Shown: positions 38,649 through 46,760, counted from the stretch's first letter. The stretch: DNA of 64,000 bases from Gammaproteobacteria bacterium (GCA_029245525.1 JAQWPD010000044.1:1-64000), one strand, 5' to 3'. Notes: a model not told the origin generated them from the sequence alone. Translations and numbers: made by a program.

Positions 38649-39947
38649 ATGAACATTGAAGCTCAAACCGCACCAGTCGGCAACAACACTCAAACCAGGG
38701 ATGTCATAGTGATCGGTGGCGGGCCCGCTGGCACAACTGTGGCAACATTACTTGCACAAAAAGGCTGGCAAGTCACTCTATTTGAAAAAGAAACACACCC
38801 ACGCTTTCATATCGGCGAATCACTCCTGCCAATGAACTTGCCTATCTTTGAGCATCTGGGCGTACTCGACCAAGTCGCCGCTGCTGGCATCAAAAAAAAT
38901 GCAGCCGTTTTTACCAGCCCAACGATCAAAGCCAAGCCCACCCGCTTCCCATTCGCAAATGCTCTGGCTGACTCACCACCTCATGCCTATCAAATTGAGC
39001 GCTCCAAGCTCGATAAAATACTGTTCGACAACAGCCATGCCAACGGTGTGCAAACTCTCGAGCAGCATGAGGTTATTGCCATATCTCTAGTGAAAAACGG
39101 TACACATAAACTGCAAGTTCGTGGTCCTGACAACAACATTCGTGCGTGGCAATGCCGCTATGTGCTGGACGCATCCGGACAACAGTCGCTCATATCCAAA
39201 CAGCAAAAGTGGAGGCTGCCGAACTCTCGACACTCGGCTTCTGCAGTTTTCGCCCACTTTTCCGGTATTCCGCTTAATGAGGGTGATGGCTCTGGAGATA
39301 TCAACGTGTATTGGTTTGCTCAGGGCTGGATGTGGTTTATACCCCTTGGCGACGACCTTATGAGCATAGGGATTGTCGCAAGCCCTGACTACCTGAAAAC
39401 GCGCAAGCCAACAGAATCATTATGTGACTTTCTTAGCAACACCGTGAACAAGTCGTTTGCAGCCCGTAAACGATTTAAAAACGGAACACAGCTGTTCCCT
39501 GCAAAAGCAGTATCGAATTATTCGTACACATCCAGTCAACGCAGTGGCGCAGGGTTCGCTCTTATCGGTGATGCACATACTTTCATTGATCCGGTATTTT
39601 CGAGCGGTGTATATCTGGCAATGTCAGGTGCAGAACGAGTGGTGCCGTTAGTCGACCATTGGTTGCGGGGAAATAGGCTAAGGTACGCCATTACACGCAA
39701 TCGCTACGAGCACACAATGACGCGAGCAGTAAAGGCATTCAGCTGGTTTATATACCGTTTTACAACGCCTCAAATGGAGTATTTATTCCAGAACCCGCGC
39801 AATATATTGGGTGTAGAGCAGGCGGTAGTGTCAATGCTTGCCGGCGATGTGTATAAACGTAACTCGGTACATCTGCGATTGCTCGTATTTAAGTTCATCT
39901 TCTTTATGGCTGGTATTTTCGGGCCAGCCAAACGGCAAAAAAGCTAA
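38649..39947 (+). CDS. Flavin-dependent halogenase-like enzyme
   Basis: A 432-residue FAD enzyme. VIGGGPAGTT (21-30) binds FAD, then RFHIGESLLP. Halogenase hallmarks are present: WMWFIP (W227, W229, I231, P232) fits WxWxIP, and FIDPVFSSG (312-320) fits the Fx.Px.Sx.G tunnel motif. Lys83 in IKKNAAVF aligns by eye with the catalytic Lys of phenolic halogenases. It is predicted to halogenate the aryl ring or polyene. The first ATG at 38649 is used; a TTG at 38616 would add 11 residues. It starts the three-gene block with the chorismatase and radical SAM genes. Confidence 0.85.
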   Translation: MNIEAQTAPVGNNTQTRDVIVIGGGPAGTTVATLLAQKGWQVTLFEKETHPRFHIGESLLPMNLPIFEHLGVLDQVAAAGIKKNAAVFTSPTIKAKPTRFPFANALADSPPHAYQIERSKLDKILFDNSHANGVQTLEQHEVIAISLVKNGTHKLQVRGPDNNIRAWQCRYVLDASGQQSLISKQQKWRLPNSRHSASAVFAHFSGIPLNEGDGSGDINVYWFAQGWMWFIPLGDDLMSIGIVASPDYLKTRKPTESLCDFLSNTVNKSFAARKRFKNGTQLFPAKAVSNYSYTSSQRSGAGFALIGDAHTFIDPVFSSGVYLAMSGAERVVPLVDHWLRGNRLRYAITRNRYEHTMTRAVKAFSWFIYRFTTPQMEYLFQNPRNILGVEQAVVSMLAGDVYKRNSVHLRLLVFKFIFFMAGIFGPAKRQKS

Positions 39948-39950
39948 CAC

Positions 39951-40997
39951 ATGTCAATAGCGGCTAAAAAAACCCCATCGTGTTCTGAGCTCACTGTCCG
40001 CTTAGACAAGACAGATGGCTCAAACGAAACTAACGCGCTTTTCCGCTTTTGTTTTGGTCGAGACTTGTCCGAGCAATCTGCTGACGGCACAGTGAATATC
40101 CCCATACCTCTTCAGGTACTAGGCAACGGGGCCAAGTTCGAAGTTTGGGAAACCAGCGAACCCGTGCACAGCGGCAGAATAGCTAACAACATGTTTTTTG
40201 CTGCCAGTACATCGTGGCTGATGATTCACACTACAGTCCTTATCGATGACACTAGCGACCTAAGTTCACTAACTCATGATATCTACAACAACATGCTGAA
40301 TGAGGTGGTCCAGCGCAACTATGAAGACATAGTTCGCACCTGGAATTACATTCCTGAAATTAACAAAGGTGATGGCGACAGTGAGCGCTACCGACAGTTT
40401 TCTCTAGGTCGCTCGATTGCCTTCGAGTCACACAACTGCAACATTGAAACACTCCCTGCTGGAACAGCCATCGGCAGTGTTGCAGGAACGCAGTTGGGTA
40501 TTACGATACTCGCCGCCAAGAGCAGCAACATCCGGGTCGAGAATCCGCGTCAAATGAGCGCCTTTCAATATCCTCGCCAATACGGGCCCCGCAGCCCTTC
40601 ATTCGCACGCGCTGTATTATTAAGCCAGTGTGAGCTTCCCGTTCTGCTTGTATCGGGGACTGCGAGCATACTAGGGCATGAAAGCGTGCACACCAGTAAA
40701 TTAATCAATCAGGCCGAAGAAACAACACGTAACATTGTTAGTCTGCGCGACGCCGCCCTGAAACAATCCGGCACGGCTGAGAGCTTCTCAGCAGGATGCC
40801 TGCGCATCTATGTCCGCGATAAAGCCGACTTCCCCATAGCTGTCGACAGCCTGAAAGAGTTACTCCATAACCGGGATGGCAGCAAGCCCGACTATATCGT
40901 GCTGCTCGGCGATATCTGCCGAACCGACTTGCTGGTAGAAGTTGAGGCGGTCTATCAAGCAAGGCCTCCGCTTGCAGACAATATCGCACTGGCTTAA
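39951..40997 (+). CDS. Chorismatase (FkbO/Hyg5/XanB2-like)
   Basis: A 348-residue enzyme that should convert chorismate to a hydroxybenzoate. Segments WNYIPEIN (131-138), ERYRQFSLGRS, ENPRQMSAFQYPRQYGPRSP (197-216) and SGTASILGHES (235-245) are diagnostic of this family of two YjgF-like domains. Family members make 3-hydroxybenzoate, 4-hydroxybenzoate or dihydroxycyclohexadienoate; the subtype cannot be fixed by eye. Three bases separate it from the halogenase gene. XanB2 supplies the xanthomonadin starter in Xanthomonas, so the same role is inferred. Confidence 0.88.
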   Translation: MSIAAKKTPSCSELTVRLDKTDGSNETNALFRFCFGRDLSEQSADGTVNIPIPLQVLGNGAKFEVWETSEPVHSGRIANNMFFAASTSWLMIHTTVLIDDTSDLSSLTHDIYNNMLNEVVQRNYEDIVRTWNYIPEINKGDGDSERYRQFSLGRSIAFESHNCNIETLPAGTAIGSVAGTQLGITILAAKSSNIRVENPRQMSAFQYPRQYGPRSPSFARAVLLSQCELPVLLVSGTASILGHESVHTSKLINQAEETTRNIVSLRDAALKQSGTAESFSAGCLRIYVRDKADFPIAVDSLKELLHNRDGSKPDYIVLLGDICRTDLLVEVEAVYQARPPLADNIALA

Positions 40998-41012
40998 CGA
41001 GGCAAAGGATTC

Positions 41013-42332
41013 GTGAAAATCGCTTTTATCTCTGGTAATAGGGAAAAACTTCCTGATGCAGTAGTGCCTATCGGACTCCTGTACATCATGGCCAACACCC
41101 CCGATTGCCATGACAAAGAGCTGATTGATCTGTGCTTTGTCGACGACCCTGACGCACACCTGAAAGAAACACTCGGCAAAATGAGCCCGGATGTTGTGGC
41201 ACTGGGAATGCGCAATATCCAGAACAATGATTATTCCGGCATGGAAGACAATCTCAATTACTACGCTGATTTAATCGTTACCATTCGCAAAAGCTGTTCT
41301 GCATCTGTGGTTCTTGGGGGCTCAGGCTTTAGTGTCATGCCCAAAGAATTAATGGCTCGACTCAAACCCGATTACGGCATTTCCGGTGAAGGCGAACAGG
41401 CGTTTCCAAAGCTGCTGAAGGCTCTCGAAACCGGAGAAGGCATCAACGCAATCGGGGCGCTGCATCGATATATCGATGGTCAGATACTATCAAGCCCGCG
41501 ACCACCCGAGTTTCTGGACATGAACACGCTGATACCGCCAGACCGGTCACTTGCGGCGCACACGTATTACCAGAGCTTCGGTGTCGACTCTATCCAAACC
41601 AAACGTGGCTGTCCGCTAAGGTGCGACTATTGCACCTACCCCATCATTGAAGGCAGGGTTGGGCGCACCCGCGACCCGGTGGCCGTTGTCGATGAAATGT
41701 TTGCTGCGGCAAATGACTGCCCTGATATCAATCACTTTTTTATCGTTGACTCAGTATTTAATCTACCTAAAACTCACGCTAAGAAAGTTTGTCGCGAACT
41801 AATAAAGCGCAACTGGACGATTCCATGGACCTGCTATGCCAACCCATTGGGTTTTGATACAGAGTTTGCCGAACTGGCGAAGGCAGCGGGCTGTGCTGGC
41901 ATGGAAGTCGGATCAGACTCAGGGGTAAACCATGTGCTAAAAAAAATGCACAAAGGCTTTACCACCGATCACATCCGAAAGCTGCACAACACATGTGAAA
42001 CAACCGGCATTCCTGATTGCCACACATTCATTATCGGTACTGAGGGCGAAACTATCGAGGATGTGCAACAGACGCTGGATTTCATTGCTGACCTCGATCC
42101 ATTCAGCGTATTTATCATGATCTGGATCGATGATTTCGAAGCGTTGGATCCTGGCTATCGGGCAGAGCGAATGGCATTCCGAAAGGATATCGAAGTCTTG
42201 CTGGAAGCGAACAAAGACAAGTTCCCAACCTGGTCGGTTCCGGCGCTGAAAATCAATTTCAATGAGCGACTGTTTGCGGCACTGCGCAAATCCGGCAGGC
42301 ACGGTCCTCTTTGGCAACACATAAGGGGCTAG
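41013..42332 (+). CDS. Cobalamin-binding-type radical SAM enzyme
   Basis: A 439-residue protein with an N-terminal B12-binding-like Rossmann domain (residues about 1-150, ending GISGEGEQAFPKLL) and a radical SAM barrel with CPLRCDYC (Cys200, Cys204, Cys207). The canonical DxHxxG cobalamin motif is not seen, which is common in this superfamily. Members often methylate unactivated carbons. The start is GTG at 41013. In the pigment cluster it could methylate the ring or chain; that is inference. No cobalamin riboswitch was recognised upstream. Confidence 0.85.
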   Translation: MKIAFISGNREKLPDAVVPIGLLYIMANTPDCHDKELIDLCFVDDPDAHLKETLGKMSPDVVALGMRNIQNNDYSGMEDNLNYYADLIVTIRKSCSASVVLGGSGFSVMPKELMARLKPDYGISGEGEQAFPKLLKALETGEGINAIGALHRYIDGQILSSPRPPEFLDMNTLIPPDRSLAAHTYYQSFGVDSIQTKRGCPLRCDYCTYPIIEGRVGRTRDPVAVVDEMFAAANDCPDINHFFIVDSVFNLPKTHAKKVCRELIKRNWTIPWTCYANPLGFDTEFAELAKAAGCAGMEVGSDSGVNHVLKKMHKGFTTDHIRKLHNTCETTGIPDCHTFIIGTEGETIEDVQQTLDFIADLDPFSVFIMIWIDDFEALDPGYRAERMAFRKDIEVLLEANKDKFPTWSVPALKINFNERLFAALRKSGRHGPLWQHIRG

Positions 42333-42520
42333 GTAAAGCAATTAACACAACCGGACTATCACGGGAAGAACCCCCAAAAGACCTTTTAAGACCAACAAAA
42401 CCACGCCATTCATAAAAATAAAAGCGTAGACTAAATAAGGCACTTAAGAACTAAGGCGCTGTAAAGTTGTCCCTTTAATAGGCATCAACACAACAGTCTC
42501 CGGCAAGACCGCAAGCACGT

Positions 42521-42552
42521 TTGACCCTAATCAATACTCCAGAGTGTAGAAT
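42521..42552 (+). promoter_or_regulatory. MerR-type metal-responsive promoter of the cop operon
   Basis: TTGACC (42521-42526) and TAGAAT (42547-42552) are separated by 20 bp, the overlong spacer used by MerR-family activators. Inside lies a 22-bp near-dyad ACCCT-N12-AGAGT (42524-42545). The ACYCT...AGAGTGTA layout matches the ZntR/CadR/PbrR type better than the ACCTTCC-type CueR site (from memory). No merR-like gene is in the window. The expected transcription start is about 42558-42560. Confidence 0.65.
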
Positions 42553-42562
42553 TGAAAGTATT

Positions 42563-42916
42563 ATGAGTTAGCGAGCATTTGGAAACCTGCTGCTTTGTCT
42601 GCTGCTGTCTTTGCAGGGCATCAGTCTCGCCCATGCGAACTGCAACGAACATGCCAACGACAACACTGCATCCGGTGTTGTTGTGTCCATGGAAGCAACT
42701 CATGAACACTGTGAGACAACCGAGCTGGAAAAACACCAAATGCCGGCCGATCAGATGTGCGACAACGGCTGCAATGACTGCCCCAGTGCAAGCATTGCGT
42801 TTAGCAAAACATCGGAAGAACAGCTGGCACTGCAGATTGCCGATTATCCTCCCTACGTGGACGTTCATTCTGCGCCTCTATCTGAAGGCGTACCAATCCC
42901 ACCCGATTGCGCCTAA
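42563..42916 (+). pseudogene. Small Cys/His-rich exported protein with an amber codon at position 3
   Basis: From the ATG at 42563 the frame reads Met-Ser-TAG, then continues unbroken to 42916. The segment after the stop, RAFGNLLLCLLLSLQGISLAHA, is a good signal peptide, and the mature part is rich in Cys/His/Met (MPADQMCDNGCNDC), like small copper-operon proteins. A C-to-T change (CAG to TAG) would explain it. The next usable TTG start at 42611 leaves a truncated signal peptide and a 101-residue protein. Either a recent pseudogene, an unusual start, or a sequence error. Confidence 0.6.
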
Positions 42917-43019
42917 ACACAAGATCAGTGCGTCTGCGATAACCCGCTCAATACAGAGCTTCGCAGATTTCAATGCTCAATCTTTCGTTTCGCAATGACG
43001 AACTCGGGATACCACTAGA

Positions 43020-44819
43020 ATGAATCAGCCTCCTTTTACCTCGCACCAACTGCTTTCACGGCGACGCTTTGTTACAGGCGTTGCGGCGGGCGCCTCACTC
43101 GTTGCCTCAGGGCTCATGACCAGAGCGGATGCAAACAATAACCTGAGTGGCAATACTTTTAATCTGACTATCGGCAATCAGCAGGTGAACTTCACCGGGA
43201 AAAACCGCATCGCCACAACTGTCAACGGTTCACTGCCAGGGCCCACACTGCGCTGGAAAGAAGGTCAGCACGTAAATATGAACGTGACCAACCAACTTGG
43301 TGTCGACAGCTCCATTCACTGGCACGGCATTATTCTGCCCGAAGACATGGACGGTGTCCCGGGCTTGAGCTTCGCCGGCATAAGGCCTGGCGAAACGTTT
43401 AATTATAATTTTAAGCTTAACCAAAGCGGTACCTACTGGTATCACAGTCATTCCGGGTTTCAGGAGCAAACCGGGGTTTTGGGCGCAATAGTCATTGAAC
43501 CTGAGGGCGGCGAGCCTTTCCCCACCGATCGCGATTACGTCATCATACTGTCGGATTGGAGTGACGAAAAACCCGAAAGAGTTTATAGCAATCTGAAAAA
43601 ACAAAGTGACCTCTACAATTGGAATGAACGAACCTTAGTGGATACGTGGCGTGACATTCGATCGAAAGGGGTTTCAGCTACTGCTGCCGACCGGCATATG
43701 TGGAATATGATGCGTATGTCTGATCGCGATATCTCGGATGTCAACGGCACAACCTATACATTTCTGATGAACGGTCAGACACCTGCAGACCGCTGGAAGG
43801 GTTTGTTCAAACGTGGCGAAAAGGTCCGTTTAAGATTCATCAATGCCGCCGCCATGACGTTTTTCGATGTTCGCATTCCAGGCCTTAAACTTAAAGTTGT
43901 CAGCGCCGATGGGCAGGCTATCGAGCCCGTGACTGTCGATGACTTTCGTATTGGTGTGGCCGAAACCTATGATGTCATCGTCGAGCCAGAAAGCGATGCG
44001 GCCTATAGCATCTTTGCTCAGGACATCGATCGCTCCGGCTATGCCCTCGGCATGCTAACTCCGGATCTGTCATTAAACGCAGATGTACCCACGATGGACC
44101 CACGGCCTATTCTCAGCCATGCCGACATGGGTATGAGCATGGCGCACGCGGGCGGCGGTCACAGCGGCATGAATCACGGAAATATGGCCAGCCCCAAAAT
44201 GAATCACGCCAACATGACCGATCCCCACATGAATCACGCCAACATGACCGATCCCCACATGAATCACCGCAGCCCAGCGCCGGCGGGCATGGGCAGCACT
44301 GCACCCATCATTCACAAGAGCTCCGAAAAAGGCCCGCAAACGGACATGCGTGCAGAAATGCCACAGACTCAACTCAACAATCCCGGTATCGGACTGGTCG
44401 ATAATGGGCGACGAGTGCTCACCTACGCCGATTTACGCAACCTTTATCCGACACCCGACCCACGCGACCCTACGCGGGAAATTCAATTGCATCTCACTGG
44501 CAACATGCAGCGTTATATGTGGTCCATGGATGGCATGGCCTTTGTCGATGCCGAGCCATTGAAATTTAACTATGGCGAGCGGTTACGCATCACTCTGGTA
44601 AACGACACCATGATGAATCATCCCGTGCACCTGCATGGCATGTGGAGCGACCTTGAAACGGGAGATCCAAAACGTATTCCGCGAAAACACACCGTGATCG
44701 TGCAGCCTGGTAGAAAAATCAGCTATCTGGTCACTGCCGATGCAAGAGGCAACTGGGCGTATCATTGCCATCTGATGTATCACATGATGGGTATGTTTCG
44801 CGTTGTGGAGGTAAGTTGA
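43020..44819 (+). CDS. copA: Copper resistance multicopper oxidase CopA
   Basis: A 599-residue periplasmic multicopper oxidase, exported by Tat (SRRRF at 13-17). Copper-binding motifs are HWHGI, YHSHSGFQ, HPVHLHGMW and YHCHLMYHMMGM. A Met/His-rich insert (about residues 374-420) contains tandem MNHANMTDPH repeats and probably binds Cu(I). It lies 103 bases after the small Cys-rich gene and is followed by copB. Confidence 0.95.
   Translation: MNQPPFTSHQLLSRRRFVTGVAAGASLVASGLMTRADANNNLSGNTFNLTIGNQQVNFTGKNRIATTVNGSLPGPTLRWKEGQHVNMNVTNQLGVDSSIHWHGIILPEDMDGVPGLSFAGIRPGETFNYNFKLNQSGTYWYHSHSGFQEQTGVLGAIVIEPEGGEPFPTDRDYVIILSDWSDEKPERVYSNLKKQSDLYNWNERTLVDTWRDIRSKGVSATAADRHMWNMMRMSDRDISDVNGTTYTFLMNGQTPADRWKGLFKRGEKVRLRFINAAAMTFFDVRIPGLKLKVVSADGQAIEPVTVDDFRIGVAETYDVIVEPESDAAYSIFAQDIDRSGYALGMLTPDLSLNADVPTMDPRPILSHADMGMSMAHAGGGHSGMNHGNMASPKMNHANMTDPHMNHANMTDPHMNHRSPAPAGMGSTAPIIHKSSEKGPQTDMRAEMPQTQLNNPGIGLVDNGRRVLTYADLRNLYPTPDPRDPTREIQLHLTGNMQRYMWSMDGMAFVDAEPLKFNYGERLRITLVNDTMMNHPVHLHGMWSDLETGDPKRIPRKHTVIVQPGRKISYLVTADARGNWAYHCHLMYHMMGMFRVVEVS
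44171..44268 (+). repeat. 30-bp tandem repeat coding the Met-rich segment of CopA
   Basis: The units at 44201-44230 and 44231-44260 are identical (start TGAATCACGCCAACATGACC), with a diverged copy at 44171-44200 and a partial copy at 44261-44268. Thirty bases preserve the frame and encode Met/His/Asn repeats in copA, so copy number can change the Met-rich segment by ten residues. Confidence 0.95.
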
Positions 44820-44821
44820 GC

Positions 44822-45544
44822 ATGCGCATTAACAAGCCAACTATGCTGTTTTTTGCTCTATGCGCTTCGCTCTCGAGCGGGTCGGTGCTCGCTGACACAA
44901 AGATGAACGGCAACCCGATCATCACCAAACTTTCTGTGCAAAGCCTAGAATACGGTTTCGGTTCTGGTGCGAACACGCTTAATTGGGAGCAGGCACAACT
45001 GCAGATAGGCACCGACCTCAATGGTCTGTCAATTCGCTCTAATGGCCACACCGAAAACGGCAAGGTCGACGAGGCCAATCTGATCGTGCAATACAGCCGA
45101 GGCATCTCAGCGTTCTGGGATTTACAAGCAGGCTGGAAACGAGATATCCGTCCGCAACCGCATCGCGACTCGGCGGTTTTCGGGCTCAGCGGCACTGCGC
45201 CTTACCGTTTTGAGGTGGAAAGCTATGTGGGGATCGGTCGCGGTGGCAACATCGAGTTCTACCTTGATGCAGAAAAAGAGTTGCTCATTACCAATCGCTG
45301 GATGCTAGCGCCACAGTTTTCGATAAACGCATTCAGCCAAAAAGACGCTGAAGTAGGAATTGGCTCTGGGGTGAACGAAACCGAACTGGCATTGAGGCTG
45401 CATTATGTCTGGCGTAAAAACCTACTGCCTTACATCGGCATAGCGTATCAGCAGGAATATGGAGAAACTGCCGACCTGACGCGTGCCGAAGGCGATAGTA
45501 CGCACAATACTCAATGGGTTGTTGGCATTCAGGGCTGGCTATAA
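44822..45544 (+). CDS. copB: Copper resistance protein CopB
   Basis: A 240-residue outer-membrane beta-barrel protein with a signal peptide ending SVLA. Alternating strands (LEYGFGSGANTLNWEQAQLQ, YVGIGRGG) and the C-terminal WVVGIQGWL fit CopB. It lacks the Met/His-rich N-terminal region of many CopB proteins and is therefore shorter. The ATG at 44822 follows GGAGG at 44807-44811, inside the end of copA. Confidence 0.92.
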   Translation: MRINKPTMLFFALCASLSSGSVLADTKMNGNPIITKLSVQSLEYGFGSGANTLNWEQAQLQIGTDLNGLSIRSNGHTENGKVDEANLIVQYSRGISAFWDLQAGWKRDIRPQPHRDSAVFGLSGTAPYRFEVESYVGIGRGGNIEFYLDAEKELLITNRWMLAPQFSINAFSQKDAEVGIGSGVNETELALRLHYVWRKNLLPYIGIAYQQEYGETADLTRAEGDSTHNTQWVVGIQGWL

Positions 45545-45562
45545 AGCCCGCTATCAAAGTAA

Positions 45563-46222
45563 TTAACTCTTCGGCAGAAATGCCTGCAAGGTCAGACGGT
45601 CCATCGCAACATTCGATGTGTAAGTCACCTTGTGCGATACCGTTTCACGGTTAATCACCAGCCGGTTAGCCAGTGGTGCCACAGCGTGCCCCATGCCATC
45701 AGCCTTTGCCTTGTCGGACTCATAAAAAATAAAGTCACCGAACCAGTCATCTTGCCAGGTATCGTTCAGGTAAAAGGTCAGTGCGGTATTAGTGTGAGCG
45801 TCGTTATGCTCGCCCATTCCGGAATGCGCCTTCCAGCGATACACACCAATATAGATTTCTGCTTCGGGATCAATAAAGCCGGTTGCATGCACGGCATCAA
45901 TAAACATCGTCAATTCCGCTGGCATGTCACTCCCTTTGCTCGACCACTGGCGGGTACCCATGTTGTCATCGAAATCGCGGATCAGTTGTTGATCCCAATT
46001 GCGCTGCTCTCTCGTTCTATCACAATTGGCTTTTATGGCCCATTGCTGCAATTTGATAAACTCCTGATGGTCCAAAAAGCTATCACACAAAATCACTCCG
46101 CCATCGGCAAATACCTGGACGGAATTCTCTTGTTTTCTTTGAGCTGCATACGCCCTCAACTTGTCCTTCAGAGATTGAGGTAACAACCTACGCAACCACC
46201 CAATTAATGTTTTACTGCTCAT
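45563..46222 (-). CDS. 2OG-Fe(II) oxygenase-like protein
   Basis: A 219-residue soluble protein with the prolyl-4-hydroxylase-type iron site: EHNDAH (His139, Asp141) and a distal SHKVT (His197), with FYLNDTW and GDFIFYE in between. The oxygenase could hydroxylate a peptide, sugar or small molecule; the substrate is unknown. It converges on copB, 18 bp away, and its promoter is separate, so a copper link is uncertain. Confidence 0.78.
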   Translation of the reverse strand: MSSKTLIGWLRRLLPQSLKDKLRAYAAQRKQENSVQVFADGGVILCDSFLDHQEFIKLQQWAIKANCDRTREQRNWDQQLIRDFDDNMGTRQWSSKGSDMPAELTMFIDAVHATGFIDPEAEIYIGVYRWKAHSGMGEHNDAHTNTALTFYLNDTWQDDWFGDFIFYESDKAKADGMGHAVAPLANRLVINRETVSHKVTYTSNVAMDRLTLQAFLPKS

Positions 46223-46530
46223 ACCTGACCCATCCTACCCACTATTCGAGGCGTTTAGCGAAATACATACCCAATCATGGACTCTATCCTCGCCCTACTC
46301 ATAAAATCTGATCGTTCATCGTAACCTTGCCAGTTTAGCCAGAAAAGCGCTTCTGTCACAAACAGACATCAACTAAGGTCAAAAAAGAGCAAAAAAAAGC
46401 CCCATCCAATGATGGGGCAAAAAGGGCACATTACAATCAAAAAATGCGCAAGGGGTTATTCCACGGTATCAGTAGGTCCACAAGCATCTGTTGCAGAGCC
46501 GGTGTTCGCAGCTCTTCGCCATAATAAATA
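46223..46530. other. Intergenic interval upstream of the 2OG oxygenase gene
   Basis: A 308-bp stretch with no convincing gene. Its right part carries the terminator at 46391-46418 of the minus-strand small-gene operon, and its left part presumably the promoter of the 2OG oxygenase gene. Short frames in the right part only shadow the small gene that starts at 46719. Confidence 0.6.
46391..46418 (-). terminator. Rho-independent terminator
   Basis: On the minus strand: stem GCCCCATC/GATGGGGC (46399-46406 with 46411-46418), a 4-base loop and eight T's (46391-46398), followed by a second T-rich run. It ends the operon of the 63-residue and 138-residue genes. Confidence 0.9.
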
Positions 46531-46719
46531 TCAGAGTTGGTCCTCAACCAAAATAGAGATCTGCACCATCTCGGCCATCGCTGCATCGCGCAACGCACCA
46601 GGCTCTGTACACACCACGGCGGCCTGCAACTGCTGTTGCAGGTGCCAGAGCTCTGCAGCGCTTTCCAACTGAACATTACAGCCTTTCAGCATGAACAAAT
46701 CACTCGTTGATACAGCCAT
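46531..46719 (-). CDS. Small hypothetical protein (62 residues)
   Basis: A short soluble protein, MAVSTSDLFML..., helical and rich in Ala/Gln/Leu, which I do not recognise. The ATG at 46719 has a perfect GGAGG (46726-46730) six bases before it, which strongly supports translation. It lies 41 bp after the larger unknown gene, and a terminator follows at 46391-46418, so the two form an operon. Confidence 0.6.
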   Translation of the reverse strand: MAVSTSDLFMLKGCNVQLESAAELWHLQQQLQAAVVCTEPGALRDAAMAEMVQISILVEDQL

Positions 46720-46760
46720 ATCCAACCTCCACTACTTCAACCAGAAATCGATGATGCCAG

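Larger units (their letters stand above)
25138..42332. other. Aryl polyene-type biosynthetic gene cluster
   Basis: Seventeen genes in four transcription blocks encode all core functions known for aryl polyene/xanthomonadin pigments: two ketosynthases plus a chain-length-factor-like protein, ketoreductase, two dehydratases, thioesterase, two ACPs, AMP ligase, two acyltransferases, glycosyltransferase, membrane protein, LolA-like carrier and MMPL exporter. A halogenase, a chorismatase and a cobalamin-type radical SAM enzyme form the right-hand block. No DUF3261 lipoprotein, classical SAM methyltransferase or HAL-type ammonia lyase of some other clusters is seen. The boundaries are my inference from gene content: tRNA-Glu on the left, the copper operon on the right. 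Confidence 0.85.

Noticed and set aside
40998-41012. Cobalamin riboswitch for the radical SAM gene
   Set aside because: Only 15 bases separate it from the previous gene, and nothing like a B12 box was seen upstream of the operon at 38533-38648.
42333-42562. Searched for a duplicated tRNA-Glu 3' end marking an integrated island
   Set aside because: No match to the last 20 bases of the tRNA was found by eye.
42579-42998. 139-codon frame overlapping the small copper-operon gene
   Set aside because: It is out of frame with the signal peptide and metal-binding sequence and gives no recognisable protein.
44201-44268. Repeats considered as a CRISPR array
   Set aside because: The units are contiguous without spacers and encode CopA residues in frame.
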